A stretch of DNA of 64,000 nt from Paratrimastix pyriformis (Eukaryota > Preaxostyla > Paratrimastigidae), in the NCBI GenBank assembly GCA_027972325.1, contig JAPMOS010000010.1:186001-250000 (forward strand). Reading direction: 5' to 3'. Both the position numbers and the translations under genes were made by a program. This document shows positions 37,153 through 49,678 of this stretch, piece by piece. Every line of letters begins with the position of its first letter. The first letter of the stretch is position 1. The notes below the pieces were generated by a model. That model was not told the origin of the DNA and ran no database searches. It was given only the letters and a program-made list of their open reading frames with translations.

Positions 37153-40100
37153 GCGTTTGCTTGCGTCATCACAACGCCTCTTCCTGCGTTTTATTTTTGT
37201 GCTTTTCTCCTCTTCTATTCATCTTTTGTGATCTCTGCCCCAACCTGGTGCTCATCCTATGAGAATGATGTCCTCTGCGAAAATACCACGGCTGTGGCCG
37301 GCGATCTCGACACTGTCACGGTCTGTGCCCTCTCCATCAAAAAGCGGCGAACCCCCACCTTCAGTGGTGTTACGCCCGCAACACCCGTGTCGAGCCGTAC
37401 TCCCTGGCAGACGTCGCCGAGCCACGGACGGCCCCTCCCGGCTCGGGGGACACCTTCCGCCACTTTTGCCGGGGGTCCCTCGAATCGGGCCACTGCATGG
37501 ACGTCACCGCGGCGGCCTCGGTGACCGCCCGGGGGTCGGTGGTCCTGGTGACGGGCACCGCCTGGGGCCGGCTGGTCCTCACCGACCTCGACGGGGGCGC
37601 CCTCATGGGCGAGCTGGACGCCTGCCGCCACTCGCGCTTCCGCCAGGTCGCCAGCTGTGTGGTGGCGGGCATCCAGGTGGTGGAGGTGGCCGGGGCGGCC
37701 TACCTGGGGGTGGCCCTGGGCGCGCCCTTGCCCAACGCGAGCAGCACCCCGGGGGCAGCCAACGGGACCCTCACCGGCCAGCTGCCGCCTGTGGAGGATC
37801 TGCTGGTCTTCCGCCTGGACGCCGCCACGGCCAACGTCACCCTCACGGGTCTGCTCGCGCCCCCGGTTGCGCTGCCGTGTGACGCCATGCCCCGCCCATA
37901 TGGGGTTAGGGTGGCACATGGTCGACACCGCCGCCGAGGAGGTCCTGGCCTGGGAGCTCTTCCTGGCCTCGGCCGACCCGCGCCCGTGGGCCCTGGCCGA
38001 CGGGGCCTCGCTGCCGCTGCGCCTGCTGGTGGCCACCCACACCCGGGGCGCCCCCTATGCCTCCGCCCAGGCCGACCTGTGCCACGTGCGCTTCTACCGG
38101 ATGGGCGCGGCGGGCGTCCCACTCGCCCACACCGATTGGAGGTCCGCCTCGTCGCATCCTCCTTCGCCTGGCCGCCCCACCACCACCCGACGGGTGCGGG
38201 GGAGCAGGAGACCGTCACGTCGTCTCCCATATCCCCCCACACACACACACACAAGACACACACAGACACACAGACACACATACACACAGACACACATACA
38301 CACAGACACACAGACACAGACACACAGACACACACACACACATACACACAGACACACAGACACACATACACACAGACACACAGACACATTGAAAAGAGGG
38401 AAGAGAGACACCGCAAGAAATGTAGGCACAGTCCACGAGGGAAGCGCCATAGTCAAGCAGTGTCCACCAAGCCAACATACGCAAGCAGGCGGCAGCGAAC
38501 AAGGGTCAGTCAACGGCAAAGCGCTCAGGCGGAAGAGCACGTCAACATCCGAGACCGGAAATCAGGACCCACAAGGGATCCGTCACATGGTGTGGATGGA
38601 CAGCTCACGCTCTCACCACATCGCACGGCAGCAGCATGTGTCGCGCCAAAGGGGTCCCCGACACAGGCAATACAAGGGGCAATCGGAGCATATGACACAG
38701 ACATTTTCGATTGGGTGCGCAAGTAGAATGTCGATGGCGAGCATCGACGACGGACGGGACGGGCAACGAACGGGACGGGTCGGGACGGGACGGCGCACCA
38801 GGGACGGGACGTAGGGGCAGCACGACCAGGACAGGCCGCACGTAGCACAGAGGGGCACGGTGAAGAACGGGACGGACGGGACGGGACGGGACGGGACGGG
38901 ACGGGGCCGGGGTGTGGAGAGTGTGGGGGGAGCAGAAGTAGGGACAGGACGAAGAAAACGGTCCATCCCCACGAGACGGGGAGTGGATCCGGAAAGTGTA
39001 GTGGCACCCAGAATGAGCCTACTGATCGGAGCGCTAGGGGCAGTGCCACCACCTCCGGGGATCCCCCACACACCACGGGACGGGACGAGCAAAACAAAAG
39101 GACGGGACGAGCAAGGGGACGGGACAGGACAGGGGACAAGGGACACGGGTCAGGACAGGCAGCTGAGTTACAGATGGATCGCCCATGGGGTCCACACTTG
39201 GTCGCCCCGGGACAGGAAGATCCAGTAACTGCAGCGCAGGACAGTGTCAGAGATCGAGGTGGAGAGGGTTTTGGAGCCAATGCCCAGCAGCCGGGTCATG
39301 GCATGATAGGAACGTGTCAGGAACCCGATGGAGCCCACCTCGAAGGGGACCAGCTCCACCGTCCAGCCCTTCACCGCCAGGTCGCGGGTCAGGGCCAAAT
39401 AGCGGGCTGTTTTACGCTCGTGTGCCGCACTCACATTGTGCTCCGAGGGGACTGTAAGTTCCAGGAGCACAATCTTTCAGTGTCTCCGAGCGCAGCACCA
39501 GGTCCGGGCGCTGCTGGGTGCCGGCACCCCAGTGCAGCATCCAGGGGAACACCATTCGGGAAATCGGGCAGGTCAACGTACATCACCCAGTCACGGGCCA
39601 GATCAAGTAAGCTCGGGGCGGCAGCGGCAGCAGCAGGGACGGCAGCAGGGGCGGGGACAGGGACATGGGCGCGAGGGGCGGGAGCAGGCGGGACAGCTGG
39701 AGCAGCTGGGGCAGGGCAGGAGCAGGAGCAGGAGCAGGAGCAGGGCAGGGGCAGGGGCTTTGAGGCTTGACAGAGTTTTCTCCACCTTGTCCCGGATCGC
39801 ACCGGCAACCAGGGTCAAGACGTGATTGTGACGCCACGTGAATCGACCCTGCTCGAGTGCTTTCCCGCAGAAGCTCAAGATGTGAAAGAGCCCACAGTGC
39901 GCTTTCCCACACAGTGCGCAACGGTCATCCACTGTTTTCCGCCATCGGGTCAGGTTCAGAGGGAGGGGACAGTGTCAAGGGTGGCATTCAGATAGAACTT
40001 GACAAGGGCCGGGGCATGTCATAGATGAGCCGGCTCCATGAGAGGTCCTGATGCATGCACTCATCCCAGTGCAGAAACCGGCCCTGCACAGCCAGCGAGA

Positions 40101-43100
40101 GCAGGTGTCTCCTGTGTGCCTCGTTCTGTTCCTGTTTCACCACCCCCAGGACCGCATGCCGGTGCCCAGCCGCGTCCTCCTCGGGCTGGGGGTCCGCTTC
40201 TTCTTGCGGTCGGCCCCAGACCCGCCCTCCCCGTCTGCCCGAGCTCCGTCAGACGGTTCAGCTCGACAGTCCTCTCGGCCGTTTCCAGGGTGACGGTCGG
40301 GCGGAACTTCCGCTTTCGGTCACGGGACTCCACTCCCCGGATGTATGCATACAGGTCGTTGACACGCAGGTCCGAGGAGTGTTTCAGCAGGTGCGAGCGC
40401 ACAGTGCCCATCGCACGCAAGTGATCGCCCAGATCCACACAGCCCAGCCCCTTCTGTGCCCGATCCAGGAACAGGATGTCAGGGAGGCACACTTGGACAT
40501 GCCAAACCAGGCTTTCAGACGCTCCTTCACAGGGGCATGAGGGTCCGCTCCACAAATGACTGAGGGAACTCATAGATCATGAAAGGCCACGACATCCGTG
40601 GTGCGATGGCGTGGTTGTACAGCCAGGCCTTCTGGGGTCCTGACAGGGACAGGGCATCCACCTTTCCAGCATCCCCAAGTCACCAGACACCTTCTCACGG
40701 ATCTTGTCATCCCTCAGGTTCACATAGATCAACCGGCCCAGGCATTTGAAGGGCTGCTCCCCAGGAACGGGATCGGTTCGGGGCCAATGTGCAGGCGTGG
40801 GTCATACGGGCTGTACTCTGCGCTCGTGGTGGGGTGACAGTCCGCACCACCTTGACATCACGCCTGAACTTTTCATGCCGAACGTCAGGCACTTTTGGTC
40901 TTGGCCCGCAGACAGCGCGACCACCCAAAAGGCGTCCATTCCATCCAGGAGCATTTGGTTGTCTTTCTCATTTTGGGTCAGGAACTTTGTGTCATCTGCG
41001 TATAGGGTCTCGCGGACCGTGATGGGGGCCGTACCCTCGGGGACCTTGAACGCGTACCCCGGCACGTCCACACTCTTCAGCCACTCCACAAGGAGGTTGT
41101 AGGTTGCGTCAAAAAGGATCGTGGACAGTGTGCAACCCTGGAACACCCCAGAGAGGAAGGGAATCCACCCCGTGGTCCACTCCCGTGTCTTCACACAGGC
41201 AGCCAGACCTTCGTAGTAGTGGTACACAAGGTCGGCAATAGGCTCAGGGACGTGATAGTACCACAGTGTGAACTGGATGAGGTTGTGTTTCAAGCAGCCA
41301 TAGGCGTTTGCGACATCAGTGTCCGTTTCGCAGATCGCCCGTTGGCTATCCTTGGCATTTCTCAGCGCCTTATAGGACAAGGTGCTGTGCTCCACACAAC
41401 CCGCCATCCGAGGCAGGAAGGCCTTTTGGATCTTCGTGTCAATGAACTGGTTGTCCAGCAGGAACGCTGTGAAACGCTGGTTCACCAATGTGAAGAAGAC
41501 CTTCCCGTCGGTGTTTCCCACGGCAATCGGGCGGAACATGTCCGGTTTGGCGTGGCATACACACAGACACAGACACACACACACAGACACACAGACACAC
41601 ATACACACAGACACACACCGACCCACCACCACCACACCCTGTACGACGCACACCCTGCAGCATCGCGGGCCCCCTGGCGGGCGACCGGCTGCTGGTGCAT
41701 CGGTTTGTGCAGGGGGGCGACCCGCTCCCCGGGACGGCCAACCGGACGGTGCCTGCCTGCGTGGGGTGGGCCCGGGTGCGCCATCTGGTGGCCCTGGCTG
41801 ACGGGGCCACCGTCGCCCTGCGCCACTACAACCCCGACGACCCCGCCCCCAGTCCGCCCCCGCCGCCCCTCGGCCTCTGCCAACCCCGTGCTGCTGTTCC
41901 TGTTGTTGTCGTTGCTGCTGCTGCTGCGATGCGGCTGGGCGGGTGTCCTTCGACGGGACGCCAAAAGCGCGCCTGTTGGGTGGCGGGTCCGCGCAGCGCC
42001 CCTCTGACGGCCCCCGGCCCCTCCCCCATCCCACCCCACCCCACCCCACTCTCTGCAGGTCGCCAGTTTGGGGTGGGGTCAGTGGCCGCCCTGATCCCCT
42101 ACAGCACGGCCGCCCTGGGGCCCGACGACGACCTGGGGCCCATCGAGCAGGTCCGGGCCCTGGGGCTCTGCTACGCCCTCGACCAGGACGCCCCGGGGGG
42201 CTTGGCCGGGCTCCGGCCCATGTCCCAGGTCGGCCCTCCCTGTGCGCCGAGATCTCCCAGGCCCAGCTGGCACCCCCGATGACCCCCAGCGACATCCACC
42301 CCTCTCCTCGGGGGCCTGGCCTGTGGTGGGCCACTCATGCGATGCGGCCGGCTTGGGGGCGCGGCGGGGGGGCGCAGGCGATGGTGCTGCTGCTGGTGCG
42401 GCACAACGCCACCAAGACCAACGCCACCCTGCCGGCCAGCGCCTGGGGGACGGTCGCCGGGGGACTCAACGCCACCGGGCTGCTGGGGTCCGGCTCGATG
42501 GCCGCCTTCATGGCATCCTTCGCATCGGCATCGGCCATCAACGGTCCCTCCCCGCCCCCCCCCCCCCGCCCCCCGCCCAGGACACAACACCCGCCTCACC
42601 CACCGCCTCACCTCGGCATCGGCCACTAACGGTCCTGCCCCCACCAAGTACCCAGCACCCAGCACCACCTTCTCACAGTACACGGCACTCAGCACCCGCC
42701 TGCCAGCCCGCATCGCGGGCTCGACCAGCCTGCAGCGCGATGACTCGGACTCACCGGGGCGCACGTGCCCTGCCTTGGGGTACTGTGGGGTGGGGCGGTG
42801 GGGGCGCAGCCACGGCCGGGGTCAACCTGACCGTCGATGTGGCCGACATCCTGCGCCGCTCGGCCGCACCACGTCCGCAGCCCGGAGCCGCCTGTGGCCG
42901 GGGAGAGAAGGGTGAGGGAAGGGGAGAGGGGAGAGGGGGGAGGGAGAGGGAGGAGAGGGAGAGGGGAGAGGGAGGGAGGGAGGGAGGGAGGGGGAGGGAG
43001 GGAGGAGGGAGGGAGGGAGGAGGGAGGAGGGAGGGAGGGGAGGAGGAGGAGGGAGGGAGGGAGGGAGGGAGGGAGGGAGGAGGGAGGGAGGGAGGGAGGG

Positions 43101-45872
43101 AGGGAGGGAGGGGGGCGGGTCTGACTCCACGATGCTGCGGGGCGGGGCTGCGGGGTGCCGGCTGGGGCTGCGGGTGCTGCAGAGGCGACCGGGGTGTCTG
43201 CCCTGGTTGCCGTCCTGCCGGTGGAGCTGCCCGCCACCGACTTCGGGTGCCCCTTCGCCTGGGACTACATCACCCCGTCCGTCGCCCCGCCCCCACCGGC
43301 ATCCCTCCGCCCCGGCCCCATCGGACCGGACCCCCATCTTCCCGGGCCCCCATCTGACGGGGCGTTGGGCTGGTGTCTGCTGCGGGCAGGGCGAGCTTCC
43401 TGCTGTGGAGCTGCCAGCCGATCCCGCTGTGCCCCAACGACACCAACGCGCTGCTGGTCAACGGGACCTGCCAGGCACGGCCCCGGGGGGCCGTCATCCT
43501 CGACGGGCGCCCGGCTGCCATCGAGACCCGCTTCAAGGTCGGCCCCCGCCCCGGCCCTGGATCATCACCACCGCCCCCCCCCCCCCCCCCCCCGTGCAGG
43601 ACCGCCTTCGGCTCGTGGGCCCTGCCGCCGATTCGGCCAACGGGCGCGCGCCCAGCGGCCGCTGGCCCGGGGCCGTGGGGCGGCGGCGCAGGGGGCCGAA
43701 GCCGAGTCGGCGACCATGCTGCGGAACGAGCTGCAGCACCTGGTCTTCGTCCTGGGCCCCGACCGGACCCAGCTGGCCATCCTCGCCATCCAGGAGCGCC
43801 CTGTCCGCCCCGCCCACAGCCCCCAGCCCCAGCCCCAGCCCCAGCCCCCAGCCCCAGCCCCCAGCCCCAGCCCCCAGCCCCAGCCCCGGCCCACAGCTCA
43901 TGGCCCACGGCCCACAGCCCACGGCCCACAGCCCACAGCCCACAGCCCCAGAAACCAACCCCGATGTGTGCCCCATCCGCCCGTCCCTCTGGCAATGTCC
44001 CTGGCTCACCATCCCATCGGCCGGGGGCCTCGCGGCCCGCCCTGCCCTGACTTGTCCCGCCGTCCTGTGTCTGGGCCTCTGCGTCTCGCTGCCTGTGCTG
44101 GTGCCTCCGTCCGTGTCTGGGCCTCTGCGTCTCGCTGCCTGTGCTGGTGCCTCCGTCCGTGTCTGGGCCTCTGCGTCTCGCTGCCTGTGCTGGTGCCTCC
44201 GTCCGTGTCTGGGCCTCTGCGTCTCGCTGCCTGTGCTGGTGCCTCCGTCCGTGTCTGGGCCTCTGCGTCTCGCTGCCTGTGCTGGTGCCTCCGTCCGTGT
44301 CTGGGCCTCTGCGTCTCGCTGCCTGTGCTGGTGCCTCCGTCCGTGTCTGGGCCTCTGCGTCTCGCTGCCTGTGCTGGTGCCTCCGTCCGTGTCTGGGCCT
44401 CTGCGTCTCGCTGCCTGTGCTGGTGCCTCCGTCCGTGTCTGGGCCTCTGCGTCTCGCTGCCTGTGCTGGTGCCTCCGTCCGTGTCTGGGCCTCGCTGCCT
44501 GTGCTGGTGCCTCCGTCCGTGTGGGGGCAGTGCTCGCCGACGGTCTCGGGCCTGCTGGCGGCCGAGGTGCTCAACAGCCTGGTGCTGCCCGGGCCGGCCG
44601 TGGGCCCGCTCTTCGGCAGCCCCAACGGGATGCACATCTTCGCCCCAATCCGCCGCCGCCTCTGGGAGGTCCGCCCATGCCCCCCCCCCCCCCGCATCCT
44701 CCTCGGGCCCCCCCCAGGCCGGGGGCGCGACAAGCATGGCTGATCGTCGGTCTGGGCCCCATTGGGTCCTGGGGGCCCCCCAGGTGCACGCCATGGAGCG
44801 GGCCGCGGCCCTCTGCCGGCTGCTGGCCGCCCAGCCGGACCACTTTGCCCTGCGGGCGTACGCGCCCTACTCCGCCCAGTCCCCCGCCCCCGCGTCCGTC
44901 GGCCAGGTAGCGCCGTCCGCCTGGCCACACAGCCCGCCGGCTCCGTTGGGCTGACCACCGAGCACGTGGGGGGGATGGGCGGGGTTGGGGGCAGGCGGCT
45001 CGGGTACTACGACTTCGTGGGGGCCCTGGCCACCTGCCCGCCGGGCTTCCTGTGCCCATCCCTCCACGCCCAGGTCCGAACCCACGCCCACCCCCACCCC
45101 CACCCCCACCCCCACCCCCACCCCATTGTTATCGCCTTCACACCCGCCCAGACGTTGGTTTTGCTGGTCCGCGATCCAAGATGCAGCCGAGCGCCTCCAT
45201 TGTCTTGGGGAAGAACACCGACTTCGAGTGTCATCCCTCGGAAGGGAAGCTGAAGGGCACGTCCATCGGCACGAATCCCGGCAGCAATGCCATCGTCAGT
45301 AAAGCTGCGCTCTCCGGCAGAAAGCATGTGTCACGACGAGCAAATTGAAAAATGAGACCGGCCCGATCGTGGCCAAGACGCACGCAAACCATCATTGACT
45401 CCACTCTGACCGCCATCACCATCCGGTTCTTTTCGCACTGGGGGTGGGTGGGTGGGTGGGTGGGTGGGTGGGCAGGTGGTCACGCGAGTGCCGTCGGGCC
45501 GCTACGCGGTGCGCCCCTCGGGCAATATGGTCCGCCCTTGTCCCTGTCCTTACACCTGCCCCTGCCCCTGCCCCTGCCCCTGCCCCTGCCCCTGCCCCTG
45601 CCCCTGCCCTGCCCCTGCCCCTGCCCCTGCCCTGCCCCTGCCCCTGCCCCTGCCCCTGCCTGCCCCTGCCCCTGCCCTGCCCCTGCCCCTGCCCCTGCCC
45701 CTGCCCCTGCCCCTGCCCTGCCCCTGCCCCTGCCCCTGCCCCTGCCCCCGCCCTCGTGCCACCTGTCACACGTGTGTGGCGCGGGTGGGGGCAGCGGCCG
45801 TGCCCGGTGGGTTCCTGGTGCCCCAACGGCCGCATCGAGGCCTGTCCCACCGGATACTCGTGCAACGGTCCG

Positions 45873-45918
<46 letters not shown>

Positions 45919-48900
45919 AAGAGGGAAGAGAGACACCGCAAGAAATGTAGGCACAGTCCACGAGGGAAGCGCCATAGTCAAGCAGTGTCCACCAAGCCAA
46001 CATACGCAAGCAGGCGGCAGCGAACAAGGGTCAGTCAACGGCAAAGCGCTCAGGCGGAAGAGCACGTCAACATCCGAGACCGGAAATCAGGACCCACAAG
46101 GGATCCGTCACATGGTGTGGATGGACAGCTCACGCTCTCACCACATCGCACGGCAGCAGCATGTGTCGCGCCAAAGGGGTCCCCGACACAGGCAAGACAA
46201 GGGGCAATCGGAGCATATGACACAGACCTTTTCGATTGGGTGCGCAGAGTAGAATGTCGATGGCGAGCATCGACGACGGACGGGACGGGCAACGAACGGG
46301 ACGGGTCGGGACGGGACGGCGCACCAGGGACGGGACGTAGGGGCAGCACGACCAGGACAGGCCGCACGTAGCACAGAGGGGCACGGTGAAGAACGGGACG
46401 GACGGGACGGGACGGGACGGGACGGGACGGGGCCGGGGTGTGGAGAGTGTGGGGGAGCAGAAGTAGGGACAGGACGAAGAAAGAAAACGGTCCATCCCCA
46501 CGAGACGGGGAGTGGATCCGGAAAGTGTAGTGGCACCCAGAATGAGCCTACTGATCGTAGCGCTAGGGGCAGTGCCACCACCTCCGGGGATCCCCCGGCC
46601 ACACACCACCACGGGACGGGACGAGCAAAACAAAAGGACGGGACGAGCAAGGGGACGGGACAGGACAGGGGACAAGGGACACGGGTCAGGACAGGCAGCT
46701 GAGTTACAGATGGATCGCCCATGGGGTCCACACTTGGTCGCCCCGGGACAGGAAGATCCAGTAACTGCAGCGCAGGACAGTGTCAGAGATCGAGGTGGAG
46801 AGGGTTTTGGAGCCAATGCCCAGCAGCCGGGTCATGGCATGATAGGAACGTGTCAGGAACCCGATGGAGCCCACCTCGAAGGGGACCAGCTCCACCGTCC
46901 AGCCCTTCACCGCCAGGTCGCGGGTCAGGGCCAAATAGCGGGCTGTTTTACGCTCGTGTGCCGCACTCACATTGTGCTCCGAGGGGACTGTAAGTTCCAG
47001 GAGCACAATCTTTTTCAGTGTCTCCGAGCGCAGCACCAGGTCCGGGCGCTGCTGGGTGCCGGCACCCCCCAGTGCAGCATCCAGGGGAACACCATTCGGG
47101 AAATCGGGCAGGTCAACGTACATCACCCAGTCACGGGCCAGATCAAGTAAGCTCGGGGCGGCAGCAGCGGCAGCAGGGACGGCAGCAGGGGCGGGGACAG
47201 GGACATGGGCGCGAGGGGCGGGAGCAGGCGGGACAGCTGGAGCAGCTGGGGCAGGAACAGGAGCAGGAGCAGGGACCGGGGCAGGGGCTTTGGCTGCGGC
47301 CACAGCAGCAGCAGCTTTCACGAAGCGGACACAGGCACGGGTTCGAGCCGGAGCAGCCGCAGCAACAATAGCAGCAGCAGTAGCAAGGGCAGGAGCAGGA
47401 GCAGGAGCAGGAGCGGGAGCAGGAGCAGGAGCAGGGGCAGGGACAGGGGCAGCCGCAACAACAGCAGCGGCCTTGACAAAGCGGATGCCCCGCTTGACGG
47501 GGGCCAGAGTGCGGGATTTCTCCACCTTGTCCCGGATCGCACCGGCAACCAGGGTCAAGACGTGATTGTGACGCCACGTGAATCGACCCTGCTCGAGTGC
47601 TTTCCCGCAGAAGCTCAAGATGTGAAAGAGCCCACAGTGCGCTTTCCCACACAGTGCGCAACGGTCATCCACTGTTTTCCGCCATCGGGTCAGGTTCAGA
47701 GGGGAGGGACAGTGTCAAGGGTGGCATTCAGATAGAACTTGACAAGGGCCGGGGGCATGTCATAGATGAGCCGGCTCCATGAGAGGTCCTGATGCATGCA
47801 CTCATCCCAGTGCAGAAACCGGCCCTGCACAGCCAGCGAGAGCAGGTGTCTCCTGTGTGCCTCGTTCTGTTCCTGTTTCACCACCCCAGGACCGCATGCC
47901 GGTGCCCAGCCGCGTCCTCCTCGGGCTGGGGGTCCGCTTCTTCTTGCGGTCGGCCCCAGACCCGCCCTCCCCGTCTGCCCGAGCTCCGTCAGACGGTTCA
48001 GCTCGACAGTCCTCTCGGCCGTTTCCAGGGTGACGGTCGGGCGGAACTTCCGCTTTCGGTCACGGGACTCCACTCCCCGGATGTATGCATACAGGTCGTT
48101 GACACGCAGGTCCGAGGAGTGTTTCAGCAGGTGCGAGCGCACAGTGCCCATCGCACGCAAGTGATCGCCCAGATCCACACAGCCCAGCCCCTTCTGTGCC
48201 CGATCCAGGAACAGGATGTCAGGGAGGCACACTTGGACATGCCAAACCAGGCTTTCAGACGCTCCTTCACAGGGGCATGAGGGTCCGCTCCACAAATGAC
48301 TGAGGGAACTCATAGATCATGAAAGGCCACGACATCCGTGGTGCGATGGCGTGGTTGTACAGCCAGGCCTTCTGGGGTCCTGACAGGGACAGGGCATCCA
48401 CCTTTCCAGCATCCCCCAAGTCACCAGACACCTTCTCACGGATCTTGTCATCCCTCAGGTTCACATAGATCAACCGGCCCAGGCATTTGAAGGGCTGCTC
48501 CCCAGGAACGGGATCGGTTCGGGGCCAATGTGCAGGCGTGGGTCATACGGGCTGTACTCTGCGCTCGTGGTGGGGTGACAGTCCGCACCACCTTGACATC
48601 ACGCCTGAACTTTTCATGCCGAACGTCAGGCACTTTTGGTCTTGGCCCGCAGACAGCGCGACCACCCAAAAGGCGTCCATTCCATCCAGGAGCATTTGGT
48701 TGTCTTTCTCATTTTGGGTCAGGAACTTTGTGTCATCTGCGTATAGGGTCTCGCGGACCGTGATGGGGGCCGTACCCTCGGGGACCTTGAACGCGTACCC
48801 CGGCACGTCCACACTCTTCAGCCACTCCACAAGGAGGTTGTAGGTTGCGTCAAAAGGATCGTGGACAGTGTGCAACCCTGGAACACCCCAGAGAGGAAGG

Positions 48901-49604
48901 GAATCCACCCCGTGGTCCACTCCCGTGTCTTCACACAGGCAGCCAGACCTTCGTAGTAGTGGTACACAAGGTCGGCAATAGGCTCAGGGACGTGATAGTA
49001 CCACAGTGTGAACTGGATGAGGTTGTGTTTCAAGCAGCCATAGGCGTTTGCGACATCAGTGTCCGTTTCGCAGATCGCCCGTTGGCTATCCTTGGCATTT
49101 CTCAGCGCCTTATAGGACAAGGTGCTGTGCTCCACACAACCCGCCATCCGAGGCAGGAAGGCCTTTTGGATCTTCGTGTCAATGAACTGGTTGTCCAGCA
49201 GGAACGCTGTGAAACGCTGGTTCACCAATGTGAAGAAGACCTTCCCGTCGGTGTTTCCCACGGCAATCGGGCGGAACATGTCCGGTTTGGCGTGGTCATC
49301 GGGCTGGTCACTTTTTGAGAGCAGTGTGATGCGGGCGAGCTGCCATGACTTGGGAACTGTGTGCTCTTTCCACACCCGTTTGATGACCCGGTGCAGAAGT
49401 GAGGCAGCAAAGGGGCTCTTCTTGTAGAGAGTGTATGGCAGACCGTTGGGCCCAGGGGCGGCCCCGTTGGATTTGTGACGCAGGACTTTCGTGAGGGCTT
49501 CCAATGAGGGAACAGTGAGGTTGAAGCTGCACCTGCCCAGTAATCTCGGTTTCTGGGTTTGATTAAAAAAAAAAAGTGAGGTTGAAGGGGGTGGCAGAGG
49601 CGCG

Positions 49605-49678
<74 letters not shown>

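Larger units (their letters stand above)
38388..41555 (-). mobile_element. REL-endonuclease LINE, copy 1, 5' truncated
   Basis: Non-LTR retrotransposon in antisense to the ABCG gene, about 3.17 kb. In element orientation it starts inside the reverse transcriptase domain at 41555. It continues through the RT, a region with frame changes, a CCHC knuckle and an Ala/Pro-rich spacer, then a PD-(D/E)XK-like endonuclease, and ends with a 3' UTR of about 780 bp with GGGAC-type repeats. The 3' terminus (CTCTTTTCAAT) is fused directly to (GT)n, without poly-A. Both ends sit in CA repeats, so no target-site duplication can be recognised. It is almost identical to copy 2 over its whole length except for about 210 bp missing from the Ala-rich spacer. 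RT is open, but the downstream frame is broken by small indels. Confidence 0.88.
45914..49605 (-). mobile_element. REL-endonuclease LINE, copy 2, longer 5' end
   Basis: Same family and orientation as copy 1, about 3.69 kb. It extends about 310 bp further 5' (49296-49605), adding N-terminal RT sequence ([31 protein letters not shown]). The order is RT, middle region, CCHC knuckle plus Ala/Pro-rich spacer, PD-(D/E)XK endonuclease, then a 3' UTR ending CCCTCTTTCAAT fused to (GT)n. The 5' junction holds an A11 run and a repeated GTGAGGTTGAAG (49514 and 49575), like a template-jump scar. Frames are broken: a one-base loss near 48854 separates the motif A/B part from the YADD part, and the middle region is shifted. 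It is therefore non-autonomous. Near identity to copy 1 implies recent insertion. Confidence 0.88.

Noticed and set aside
38388-49605. Telomerase reverse transcriptase or group II intron RT
   Set aside because: The CCHC knuckle plus C-terminal PD-(D/E)XK domain after the RT, and the 5' truncation, are LINE features.
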